Source: CAZICM01 sp964537685
Lineage (GTDB): Bacteria; Myxococcota_A; Polyangia; Polyangiales; Polyangiaceae
Length of the DNA: 64,000 nucleotides
Direction of reading: 5' to 3'
Assembly (NCBI GenBank): GCA_964537685.1
Contig: CAZICM010000047.1
Span: forward strand, 3,430 to 67,429
In this document: positions 46,387 to 54,468 of the stretch, in pieces
Layout: each line of letters opens with the position of its first letter
How positions within the stretch are numbered: the stretch's first letter is position 1
The notes under the pieces: model-generated
Told to the model about the DNA's origin: nothing
Seen by the model: only the letters and a program-made list of their open reading frames with translations
Databases searched by the model: none
Translations under genes and position numbers: made by a program

Positions 46387-47159
46387 CGCTTCGCTTTCTT
46401 GGTGAACAAATCGCCGAGCGTCCCAAAACCCTTCACGGGAGCAGGCTTGTCCGATTTCTGCCCCTTGTCGGTACGCTCGCGCTCCGCCTTCGCAAACGCC
46501 TCAAACTCACCGCGCTCTTCATCGGTCTTCAAGGCAGCGATCGAAAGCCGGATCTTACCGCTCTCATCGATATTCAAAATCTTCGCCTCGAGCTCCTGCC
46601 CCACCGTGAAGTGCTTCTTCAAATCGGCGCCGCGCGGCGTTGCCGTTTCGGAAGCCGGCACGAGCCCTCGCCCCGAACGGCCTTGCGTACCAGCGATCTG
46701 CACAAACACACCGAAGCGCTCGATACCCGTTACCGCCCCTTTTACCTTCGCGCCTTCCACCAGCACGGACGCAGCCTTTCCAGCCGCCGACGCCTCCAGC
46801 ACCGCCGCCCCAAGCGTCCCAAGCGCGCCATCTTGCGCTTGCGCATCCTGCTTCGTCCGCACAAACACAGGACTCAGCCTCACCTGACCGGTCTGCCCAT
46901 CGATCGACTGAACGACCGCGGTCACACGCGAGCCCACCTCAACCAAGAGCTTCCCCTCGTCATCGGAAAGCTCGTTGCGTTCAAATATCCCTTCCTGTTT
47001 TCGCCCCAAATCGGCAAACACAGCCTGCTGTGTCACAGCCACGACGCTGACATCGAGCCTCTCGCCGATTTCAAAGCGCCTGGGTTTTGCCTGCTTAGCT
47101 CCCGCAGATTGTTCAAAGAGAGATGCAAAGGATTCCGATGAGTCACGGCGTTCGGCCAT
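46383..47159 (-). CDS. S1 RNA-binding domain protein
   Basis: This 258-residue soluble protein has two S1 OB-folds. The first is at about 30-95 (IGERLDVSVVAVTQQAVFADLG) and the second at about 135-210 (GAKVKGAVTGIERFGVFVQI, FTVGQELEAKILNID). A Lys-rich tail follows. Two-domain S1 proteins like this bind RNA and resemble truncated relatives of ribosomal protein S1; the specific role is not known. Its start lies about 130 bp from the tRNA-Lys gene on the other strand. Confidence 0.88.
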   Translation of the reverse strand: MAERRDSSESFASLFEQSAGAKQAKPRRFEIGERLDVSVVAVTQQAVFADLGRKQEGIFERNELSDDEGKLLVEVGSRVTAVVQSIDGQTGQVRLSPVFVRTKQDAQAQDGALGTLGAAVLEASAAGKAASVLVEGAKVKGAVTGIERFGVFVQIAGTQGRSGRGLVPASETATPRGADLKKHFTVGQELEAKILNIDESGKIRLSIAALKTDEERGEFEAFAKAERERTDKGQKSDKPAPVKGFGTLGDLFTKKAKR

Positions 47160-47236
47160 GGCGGTTTATATCGCGGGAAAAGCCGGCCCGAAAAGGACGT
47201 AATCGGCCCGGAAAAAAAATTGATGCTCAAGCGAAA

Positions 47237-47265
47237 TTCAACTTTTCAACGCCGAACTTTATGTT
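47237..47265 (+). promoter_or_regulatory. promoter of tRNA-Lys
   Basis: TTCAAC at 47237-47242 and TATGTT at 47260-47265 are separated by 17 bases. The -10 box ends 23 bases before the mature tRNA 5' end. GC-rich sequence follows the -10 box, as in many stable-RNA promoters. Confidence 0.5.
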
Positions 47266-47288
47266 AGGGTGCGCGCCGTTTTTCCAAA

Positions 47289-47361
47289 GGGTCGATAGCT
47301 CAGTCGGTAGAGCTGCGGGCTTTTAACCCGTAGGTCCAGGGTTCGAATCCCTGTCGACCCA
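47289..47361 (+). tRNA. tRNA-Lys (anticodon TTT)
   Basis: A full cloverleaf can be read. The acceptor arm is GGGTCGA/TCGACCC, and the D arm is GCTC...GAGC. The anticodon loop CTTTTAA carries TTT, and the T arm CAGGG-TTCGAAT-CCCTG is canonical. The discriminator base is A at 47361. The following bases are CCC, so the CCA tail is not encoded and must be added enzymatically. Confidence 0.96.
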
Positions 47362-47416
47362 CCCCACACGAAGCAGGCTCACAAAGCTGCGCAGCAGTCT
47401 GGTATCGTCGCCCCTT

Positions 47417-48295
47417 ATGTACAGTTGGGGCGACGACATCAGTGATTGGGCAAATCCGAACGCGTATTCCTTCGATGCCAAAACCAAAGCCGAGCGCGAA
47501 GCCGCGGCCCAGCAATCGAAGAACCAGGGGCCGCGCGCCTACACCCAAAAAAGCGCTCCGATCCTAGCGCGCACCAACCCCCAAAAAAGCATCCAAAGCC
47601 AAAGCTCGACGCCGATGATCATCGCCGTCGACATCACCGGCTCCATGGCGCGATGGCCATCGGAAATCTTCGATCGCCTCCCGCTGCTCTATCAAACGCT
47701 TTCCCAATGGCGCCAAGACCTCGAGATCTCCTTCATTGCCGTCGGAGATGCGATGGCCCAAAACTACCCATTTCAAGTCACCAACTTCGCGCGCGGCTTC
47801 GAGCTTGAAGCCGAACTTGCGGCGCTTCACGGCGAAAGCGGCGGAGACAACAATCCTCCTGAAAGCTACGGGCTCGTGCCCTGGTACATCCAAAACCGCG
47901 TCACCGTCCGCAGCGACATCGAAAAACCCTTCTGCATTATCTTCGGCGACGTGCGCATGGAGCCCGCCATTACCGCTCCGATGTTCCGCAAAGTATTCGA
48001 CATCGACTGGCAGAACACCGACGCCGTCAAACTCTTTCAGCGTGTCAGCCAGAGCTGGGATGTTCGCTTTCTGTGCCTGCCGCCTCCCCTTGAAAAACAG
48101 CCGATCATCGACGAACAATGGGCCGACGCGATTGGCCGCGAAAACATCCTGCACATCGCCGACGGCTATCGCTCCGTCGATTTCGCAATGGGACTCGTCG
48201 CAAAAAAATGGGGAATGCTCGGCGATTTCGAACGCAACTTGAGCGCGCGCCAAACACCGCAGGCCGTCCAGACCGTTCTCAGTGTGCTCAAATAA
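47417..48295 (+). CDS. cytoplasmic VWA-domain protein
   Basis: This 292-residue protein has no signal or membrane segment. The first 65 residues are polar, with a Lys/Ala/Gln-rich helix. A VWA-like domain follows, with the MIDAS DITGSMA near residue 76, then AVGDAMAQNYPFQ near 110 and ESGGDNNPPESYGL near 145, which may supply a further metal ligand. The rest (FCIIFGDVRMEPAIT, LQKRVSQSWDVRF-like segments) fits a Rossmann-type fold. Intracellular VWA proteins often act as metal-dependent assembly factors or chaperones, frequently with MoxR ATPases, but none is adjacent. It starts 55 bp after tRNA-Lys. Confidence 0.85.
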   Translation: MYSWGDDISDWANPNAYSFDAKTKAEREAAAQQSKNQGPRAYTQKSAPILARTNPQKSIQSQSSTPMIIAVDITGSMARWPSEIFDRLPLLYQTLSQWRQDLEISFIAVGDAMAQNYPFQVTNFARGFELEAELAALHGESGGDNNPPESYGLVPWYIQNRVTVRSDIEKPFCIIFGDVRMEPAITAPMFRKVFDIDWQNTDAVKLFQRVSQSWDVRFLCLPPPLEKQPIIDEQWADAIGRENILHIADGYRSVDFAMGLVAKKWGMLGDFERNLSARQTPQAVQTVLSVLK

Positions 48296-48396
48296 GAGAT
48301 ATTTTTAAGTTATTAAGTTATTAGAGGATTGCAATCCGATAAAATTGACAGCGCCCGGGCCGGCATGGGCAATATGGTGGGTAGAGGCGGCAGTCA

Positions 48397-49959
48397 CTAT
48401 TGAATTTGCCTGATCACGGCATTGTTTCCATCGAGCACAAACAGCGAATTGCTTGGGAAATAAAACACGATCGAAAAAGGATTAGCGAACTGCGCAGCGC
48501 TGCCCGTGCCTTCCGCATAGCCGCCGGTCATCATCATTCCGCACGAGCATGTGAGCGAACACGCGGGCGGCGTACCAGCCAGCGTGGACACGTCCTGCGT
48601 CGCAATAATTCCCTGCCGGATCGTGTGAGCATTAAATTCGGCGAAATAAATGCTCGATCCATCCGATGTAATGCCTCTCGGCCGGTTCACGAGAGCCGCA
48701 GCGCCAATCCCATCTTGATAGCCGCACATCCCTGTACCAGCAAAGGTTTTCACCTCGCCCGTTACCGTGTTGTACATGCGGATTTTGCTGCCATTGGTTT
48801 CCGAAATAAACAAATTGCCCGAGTTGTCGGATGCCATGTAGCGCGGACTATTAAATCGTGCGGCAGCGCCAATCCCATCCACACTGCCCATTTGATAAGG
48901 CGTACCCGCAAGCGTTTTCACCTCGCCTGTCTTTGGATCGATACTCCGGAGCGTGTTGGCAACCTCGTCTAAAATGTACACCAATCCTTTGTAATACGTC
49001 GCCCCGCGCATCCCATCGAAGCGGGCGGCGGCGCCCACACCATCCACATGTCCCTGCACACCCGCGCTTCCAGCGATCGTCGTCACCGCATGCGGAGCAG
49101 CAACGGCCACAGCCCGCAGCACACGATTGCTCTGATCGCCGACGTACACCAACTGGCCATCCGATGCCAAACCCTCGACGGCGCCAAATCGCGCGTTGGT
49201 TCCAACCGGATCATCCTTGTAGCCGCTCATCGCCGCCTGCCCCGCAATCGTCGACACCGTTGCCGTGCTGACTTCAATTCTGCGGATCACCCGCGCGTTG
49301 CTTTCGGACAGCCACAGATATTTGTCGTCCGCGGCCATCACGCCCGCGCCTTCGAAACGCGCCTGCATCCCCACTCCATCGACGCTTCCCTTCTGCCCGG
49401 GCGACCCGGCAAAGAGCGTCGTTACACCTTTGATGTTGCAGGTAGGATTGCAGCCATCCCCGTTGATCGTATTGCTGTCATCACACACCTCGAGCCCCTG
49501 CATTTTTCCATCGCCGCAAAGCTGCCCCACCGGCTCGAGCTGACACGCGCCATTACAGCCATCACCCCCGCTTAAATTGCCATCATCACACTCTTCGCCC
49601 ATTCCAAGATCTAAAGCGCCATCGCCGCATGTCGCAGGCTTCTCGACGGTGCACTTGTCACTACATCCATCACCGTTGGCTTTGTTTCCGTCGTCGCATT
49701 GCTCGCCTGCTGCGTAATCGACGTTTCCATCGCCGCAATTCACCGGCGCAGCGCCCCCGCTTCCTCCTCCGGCTCCGCCCTGACCCACCGAACCGCCTTG
49801 TCCTCCGCCGCCTTGAGCCGCAAGACCACCGCTTCCCCCTGCCCCGCCTGTTCCCGATCCCTGCGAAGTCCCAGGCAAGGTCGCCGGATCACCCCCGCTG
49901 CAAGCAAAGACGGCTCCGCCCAAAAACGACATCGATGCACAAAGAATAAACAGCCGCAT
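48397..49959 (-). CDS. NHL-repeat lipoprotein with DUF4215 modules
   Basis: The start is ATG 49959 (520 residues); an AGAGAGG ribosome site is 5 bases away, and the signal ends VFAC near residue 20. A Gly-rich linker leads to three DUF4215-type Cys-rich units (CGDG...EQCDDGN...GDGC). Residues about 175-520 form a beta propeller of NHL-like repeats (GSVDGIGAAARFNSPRYMA, LFISETNGSKIRMYN, GYQDGIGAAALVNRPRGI). These propellers usually bind protein or glycan partners. The frame can be read from 50031, but the extra residues are not signal-like. It is divergent from the second OmpA gene. Confidence 0.9.
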   Translation of the reverse strand: MRLFILCASMSFLGGAVFACSGGDPATLPGTSQGSGTGGAGGSGGLAAQGGGGQGGSVGQGGAGGGSGGAAPVNCGDGNVDYAAGEQCDDGNKANGDGCSDKCTVEKPATCGDGALDLGMGEECDDGNLSGGDGCNGACQLEPVGQLCGDGKMQGLEVCDDSNTINGDGCNPTCNIKGVTTLFAGSPGQKGSVDGVGMQARFEGAGVMAADDKYLWLSESNARVIRRIEVSTATVSTIAGQAAMSGYKDDPVGTNARFGAVEGLASDGQLVYVGDQSNRVLRAVAVAAPHAVTTIAGSAGVQGHVDGVGAAARFDGMRGATYYKGLVYILDEVANTLRSIDPKTGEVKTLAGTPYQMGSVDGIGAAARFNSPRYMASDNSGNLFISETNGSKIRMYNTVTGEVKTFAGTGMCGYQDGIGAAALVNRPRGITSDGSSIYFAEFNAHTIRQGIIATQDVSTLAGTPPACSLTCSCGMMMTGGYAEGTGSAAQFANPFSIVFYFPSNSLFVLDGNNAVIRQIQ

Positions 49960-50300
49960 AAGCACCTCTCTCACTTTGCACGCCAAAACAGCCTTCCAAA
50001 CGAAGTAAATGCATTCGCCCGAGACCCGCACAAGCCATGTTCAAAGAGTGCTGCTTGCATTTTTCGTCTAGTCAGCTATGGCCGCGTGCCTGTAGCTTCC
50101 ACACTACAGGTGTGGCCTGTTTACGTCGGAAGAAAAGCGGCACGCTGCTCAAGCCGCTTGAACTTGGTCTCTGAGCCGGCGTATATGGGCGGCACATGAT
50201 TTGAATAGGAAGCGGCCCGATTTCGCCGGCACCCACCGGGGTGGTACTTCATTGCCGGAGGCCGCGAATTGTTTTTGATCACGAAGAGGTGACCTGTCCC
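49960..50300. other. 341-bp divergent intergenic region
   Basis: This region separates the NHL lipoprotein from the OmpA gene. It contains an inverted repeat, CCTGTAG (50089-50095) and CTACAGG (50104-50110), that could be an operator or small hairpin. A GAGGTGA ribosome site for the OmpA gene lies near 50286. No coding sequence with family resemblance or RNA gene is visible. Confidence 0.5.
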
Positions 50301-52514
50301 ATGCGAGCCCAGACAATTTCACGATGGCTTTTTGGAGGCGCCGCGGCCCTCCTCATCGCCGCCGCAGCATCACCCGCATCGGCACAAGACGGAGGGCTAG
50401 CCCTCAACCGTTTCAACCCGGCCCCTGCGGGGGATCGCTTCTTTGGCGTGCCATCAGCGGCCGTCCCGGGCCAGAACCTGCTCCATGCGATGCTGCTTGT
50501 TGACTATGCGCACAACCCGCTCATCATCCGCCAAACCAGCGATGATGCGGTTCTGCGCAATCTCGTCACAAACCAGCTCTTTCTGCATCTCAATGCAACG
50601 CTGGCCGCCACCGAAAGATTCGAAGTCAATCTCGATTTGCCCATCGCGCTTTGGCAAAGCGGCGACACGCCCAGCGCCGACAACATCGCCGGCCAATTCA
50701 AGAGCGCGGACGGAGCCGCTTTAGGCGACATTCGCGCAGCGATCCGATTGAATGCGATCGGCGATTACTTCGACGCGCTTCAGCTTGGCTTCGGCGGATA
50801 CATCTGGCTTCCGACGGCCAGCGGCGACGCGGGCACCTACGTTGGAGAGGGTGCTGCCCGCGGCCTTCCGTACGCGGTCTTAGGCGGCCGCACGAGCAAA
50901 TTTGTCTACTCCGCCATGCTCGGCATCGAGCTCCGCGGGGAGTCCAATTTTGCCAACGTGTCACAGGGCACAATGTTCCACTTCGGCGCAGCGGCGGGCA
51001 TGTTGTTCGGCGATGCGCGAAGGCTTCAAATCGGCCCTGAATTCACCTTTGCCAGCGTGCTTTCCGATGTTGGCAAGCGCAACGTCAACTCAGAACTCAT
51101 CCTCGGCGCGCGCTATCGCTTCAGCAATAATTTTGAAGCTGGCGTCGGCGCCGGCCCCGGCTTGTCATCCGGCATCGGAACGCCCGACCTGCGCGTCGTC
51201 GGCATGCTCGCTTATTCACCGGAGCAGGTGAAGAAGGCTCCTCCGCCGCCCGACACAGACAAGGACGGCATTGTCGATCCGCAAGACGCTTGCGTGAGCG
51301 AACCCGGCCCGGCCAACGCCGATCCGAAGAAGAACGGCTGCCCGCCGCCGCCTGATCGCGACAACGACGGCATCATCGATGCGCAAGACGCTTGCCCGGA
51401 TCAGCCTGGCCCGGCCAACGCCGACCCGGCCAAGAATGGCTGCCCGCCGCCGCCCGACACGGATGGCGACGGCATCATCGATCCGCAGGACGCTTGCCCG
51501 AGCGTGCCCGGCGTTGCCAACGAAGACCCGAAGAAGAACGGCTGTCCGCCCGATAAGGACAACGACGGCATCATCGATGCGGAAGACGCCTGCGTCGACT
51601 ACCCGGGCTTCAAGAGCGACGACAAGGAACAGAACGGCTGCCCGCTCGACAGCGATTGCGACACGCTGCGCGACGACAAAGACGCTTGCCCGAAGGAGCG
51701 CGGCGTCATCGATGCCGATCCGAAGAAGACCGGCTGCCCCGTGTCTGTCCGCGTGACCGAGCAAGAAATCCTCATCCTGCAGCAGGTGCAGTTCGACACA
51801 GCGAAGGCGACGATCCGCAAGGTCAGCGATCCGCTGCTCGACGAAGTTGCCAACGTCTTCAAGGAGCACCCGGAGATCACGAAGATCGAGATCCAAGGCC
51901 ACACCGACAACAAGGGCACGCCCGCGCTCAACGAGAAGCTGTCGCAGGCGCGCGCCGAATCGGTCATGAAGGCGCTTGTGAAGCGCGGCATCGACGCGGC
52001 TCGTATGACAGCGAAGGGTTATGGCCAGAACAAGCCCATCGCCACCAACGACACCGACGAAGGCCGCCAGCAGAACCGCCGCGTGCAGTTCGTGATCCTC
52101 GAGAGGCAAAAGGTGGATCCCAATGCGAAGCCGCAAGATGCGTCGAAGACGCAGGCCGGCCCGCAAGGTCCGTGCAAGATCGGCGATCCGAATGCCAAGC
52201 CGATGGAGCCGCCGGCGCCTCCCGGAGCGAAGAAAGTCGATCCGAAGACTGCCGCCAAGCTGACCGAGCCACCGAAGACCGGCGCTGCCGCGACGACGGA
52301 CAAGACGGCTCCGAAGCCTGCCGACAAGGCTGCTCCGAAGCCTGCCGACAAGGCTGCTCCGAAGCCCGCAGCGCCCGCTCCGAAGCCCGCCGACAAGGCC
52401 GCCCCGAAGCCCGCCGACAAGGCCGCCCCGAAGCCCGCAGCGCCCGCTCCGAAGCCCGCAGCACCTGCTCCGAAGCCCGCAGCACCCGCTCCGAAGCCTG
52501 CCCCCAAGAAGTAA
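50301..52514 (+). CDS. OmpA-family outer-membrane protein with TSP3 repeats (copy 2)
   Basis: From ATG 50301 the protein has 737 residues, with a Sec signal ending ASA near residue 29. It is a clear paralogue of the 34445 gene: the mature N-terminus reads LALNRFNPAPAGDRFFGV against ALDRFQPSFAGDRLFGV. A beta domain (30-310) is followed by five TSP3 units and the OmpA domain at about 495-615 (VQFDTAKATIRKV, IQGHTDNKG, QNRRVQFVI). After the OmpA domain comes a 120-residue Lys/Pro/Ala tail of near-exact repeats (APKPADKA, APKPAAP), which copy 1 lacks. The tail is highly basic and extended and may bind acidic polymers. Confidence 0.93.
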   Translation: MRAQTISRWLFGGAAALLIAAAASPASAQDGGLALNRFNPAPAGDRFFGVPSAAVPGQNLLHAMLLVDYAHNPLIIRQTSDDAVLRNLVTNQLFLHLNATLAATERFEVNLDLPIALWQSGDTPSADNIAGQFKSADGAALGDIRAAIRLNAIGDYFDALQLGFGGYIWLPTASGDAGTYVGEGAARGLPYAVLGGRTSKFVYSAMLGIELRGESNFANVSQGTMFHFGAAAGMLFGDARRLQIGPEFTFASVLSDVGKRNVNSELILGARYRFSNNFEAGVGAGPGLSSGIGTPDLRVVGMLAYSPEQVKKAPPPPDTDKDGIVDPQDACVSEPGPANADPKKNGCPPPPDRDNDGIIDAQDACPDQPGPANADPAKNGCPPPPDTDGDGIIDPQDACPSVPGVANEDPKKNGCPPDKDNDGIIDAEDACVDYPGFKSDDKEQNGCPLDSDCDTLRDDKDACPKERGVIDADPKKTGCPVSVRVTEQEILILQQVQFDTAKATIRKVSDPLLDEVANVFKEHPEITKIEIQGHTDNKGTPALNEKLSQARAESVMKALVKRGIDAARMTAKGYGQNKPIATNDTDEGRQQNRRVQFVILERQKVDPNAKPQDASKTQAGPQGPCKIGDPNAKPMEPPAPPGAKKVDPKTAAKLTEPPKTGAAATTDKTAPKPADKAAPKPADKAAPKPAAPAPKPADKAAPKPADKAAPKPAAPAPKPAAPAPKPAAPAPKPAPKK
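52310..52513 (+). repeat. tandem repeat coding for Lys/Pro/Ala tail
   Basis: Units based on CCGAAGCCTGCCGACAAGGC and CCGAAGCCCGCAGCGCCCGC repeat head to tail at 24- or 18-base spacing and keep the reading frame. They encode APKPADKA and APKPAAP modules. Copy number could vary by slippage. Confidence 0.8.
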
Positions 52515-52532
52515 AGCTGCCTACCCCTCCCC

Positions 52533-52565
52533 GCACCGGCGTTCACATCCCAAGAACGCCGGTGC
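52533..52565 (+). terminator. hairpin downstream of OmpA copy 2
   Basis: A perfect 12-bp stem (GCACCGGCGTTC / GAACGCCGGTGC) with a 9-base loop begins 19 bp after the stop. There is no T run after the stem, so intrinsic termination may be weak. It lies between two convergent genes. Confidence 0.55.
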
Positions 52566-52614
52566 GCACCTCCCCAACAACCCAGCAAACCAGGCGCCGC
52601 AAGCGCGCCTTCCC

Positions 52615-53259
52615 CTATTCCATCGAACAGCTCAGCGTATTCGCGGCAAACAGCTTCTCGAGCAGTTGCCGATACCACGCTTCAGCCTGCTCCACGCGCC
52701 CTTTCAGTGCCTGCGATCCCCACAAAACCGAAAGCGTTCTGCGCGTATCGCCGCAGGTCTTCGTGCGCTGAGCATCCTTCACTCCATTGGCGCAAGGACC
52801 ATCTGCATCAAACAAACACAAAAGACCTTCCACATCGATAACCTGCCCCGATGCATTGAACACATACTGCGTGCCCTTCGGCGCAATACCCACGCGCAAA
52901 GGCGCCCCAGCCCGCTCGAGATCCACAACACTGATAGGCAGCCCACTGTGAAGCGACACCACATTACAGGCGTCCACAGCGGCGTTAATGGAACCCAGCG
53001 CCCCCTCGCCAACCGCCCGAATCAAATATTCCGAAGAAGGCTTACCGCGCCCCGTTGGCTTATACCCACCATAGCGAAGCAATTCGCGAATCTGCGATCT
53101 CACCCCATCGTCACTGGACAGCGGAGCAGACGCCGAAAGCGAAAGAAGACCAGCCAGCGCATCGCTTTTTGGAATCTCGCCTAAAGGTTGAGGGAAATGC
53201 GTAACAAAAGCGCGGATACAAAGAAGTGGATGAGCATCCACGGAGAGCTTTAAATCCAT
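52615..53259 (-). CDS. B3/B4 tRNA-binding-domain protein
   Basis: This 214-residue protein belongs to the stand-alone B3/B4 family, related to the editing domain of phenylalanyl-tRNA synthetase beta. The key block is LLRYGGYKPTGRGKPSSEYL near residue 60, then INAAVDACNVVSLHSGLPIS near 90. A role in editing mischarged tRNA is inferred from the family, but direct function is not established. It lies 11 bp downstream of the PPK2 gene on the same strand and is probably cotranscribed. Confidence 0.85.
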   Translation of the reverse strand: MDLKLSVDAHPLLCIRAFVTHFPQPLGEIPKSDALAGLLSLSASAPLSSDDGVRSQIRELLRYGGYKPTGRGKPSSEYLIRAVGEGALGSINAAVDACNVVSLHSGLPISVVDLERAGAPLRVGIAPKGTQYVFNASGQVIDVEGLLCLFDADGPCANGVKDAQRTKTCGDTRRTLSVLWGSQALKGRVEQAEAWYRQLLEKLFAANTLSCSME

Positions 53260-53270
53260 ACCGATCTTCT

Positions 53271-54203
53271 TTAATCGATCTGCCGCGTCGACCGGTGAAA
53301 ACGCCGGACAACGGCCGGATCGGGATGAATCTGCACACTCGCCTCTTCCTTCCCGTCATAAGGCAGCGTGCTCAGCACATAGCGCATACTTTCCAGCCGA
53401 GCCCTCTTCTTTGAATTCGCCTTCACGATAATCCACGGACTGAAGGCCGTATGCGTGCGGCTCAGCATCTCTTCCTTGTAGCGCGTGTACATATCCCAAT
53501 GGTCCTGCGCCTGCTCATCCACAGGACTTATCTTCCATTGCTTCAGCGGGTTATTGCGCCTCGAGTTAAATCGCTGCTCTTGCTCTTCTTTTGAAATCGA
53601 GAACCAAAACTTAATGAGCTCGATTCCATCCTCATAGAGCATGTGCTCAAACTCGGGCACCTGCTGCATAAACAACTGATACTGCCGCTTGGTGCAAAAT
53701 CCCATGACCGGCTCAACCACCGCGCGGTTGTACCAGCTCCGATCGAAAAAACAGATTTCGCCTGCATTGGGCAGCGCCGCCACATAACGCTGAAAATACC
53801 ATTGCCCGCGTTCGACTTCCGAAGGCTTTGGAAGGGCCACAATGCGCGCTGTCCGGGGATTGAGATGCTCGATAAACCGGCGAATCGCCCCGCCTTTTCC
53901 TGCGGCGTCGCGCCCTTCGAATAAAATCGCCACGCGCCGCCCCTTTAACTGCACGGTGCGCTGCAATTTTACCAATTCGATTTGAATTTTTTGCAATTCG
54001 ATTTCATATTTCAGCCTACTGGCCAAGTCCTTGGCATCAATCTTTTGAGACTCGAGCAGGCTGAGTATTTCTCCGTCCGAACCCAGCGACGGCAACATAT
54101 CCACATTCACTTCATTGGTTTTGGCCGCGGGTATTTCAGCGGCTGGAGACTCATGAGATACAGGCGCTGCTTCCGGGCCGGGCACCTTCGTATTCGCATC
54201 CAT
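53271..54203 (-). CDS. ppk2: polyphosphate kinase 2
   Basis: This 310-residue PPK2 has Walker A as FEGRDAAGKGG near residue 95 and Walker B/lid residues in FFDRSWYNRAVVEPVMGF near 150. The family signature KFWFSISKEEQEQRF is near 190 and the basic SPWIIVKANSKKRARL near 265. It transfers phosphate between polyphosphate and nucleotides (NDP to NTP, or the reverse). A polar N-terminal extension of about 60 residues precedes the conserved domain. It is divergent from the cysteine desulfurase gene across a 265-bp region. Confidence 0.94.
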   Translation of the reverse strand: MDANTKVPGPEAAPVSHESPAAEIPAAKTNEVNVDMLPSLGSDGEILSLLESQKIDAKDLASRLKYEIELQKIQIELVKLQRTVQLKGRRVAILFEGRDAAGKGGAIRRFIEHLNPRTARIVALPKPSEVERGQWYFQRYVAALPNAGEICFFDRSWYNRAVVEPVMGFCTKRQYQLFMQQVPEFEHMLYEDGIELIKFWFSISKEEQEQRFNSRRNNPLKQWKISPVDEQAQDHWDMYTRYKEEMLSRTHTAFSPWIIVKANSKKRARLESMRYVLSTLPYDGKEEASVQIHPDPAVVRRFHRSTRQID

Positions 54204-54468
54204 AACGGTTCAATCCCTTTCGACAGAAATCGACTTTATATATGCTTACAAAAATCATGCCCAGTTCTGCGCACTTTCCTCACCGCATATTGCGTTTTGG
54301 CCCGCGAAATTTTTTCGCTAAAAGCCTCAAAACATGCACCGTTTGCACCTGCACGATACCCAATAAGACCTTTTCCCAGCGATAACACGCTCCAACTGCG
54401 GCACGTTCATTGCCAACACCAGAGCAACACCCCGGAAAAGAAAATCTACTTCATATAAAGTAAATACG

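Noticed and set aside
47362..47416. Search for an attachment site or second tRNA next to tRNA-Lys
   Set aside because: No copy of the tRNA 3' end and no integrase are nearby; the 55 bp hold nothing recognisable.
51216..52166. 316-residue minus-strand ORF
   Set aside because: It is the antisense of the TSP3 and OmpA region of copy 2 and is kept open by repeat composition.
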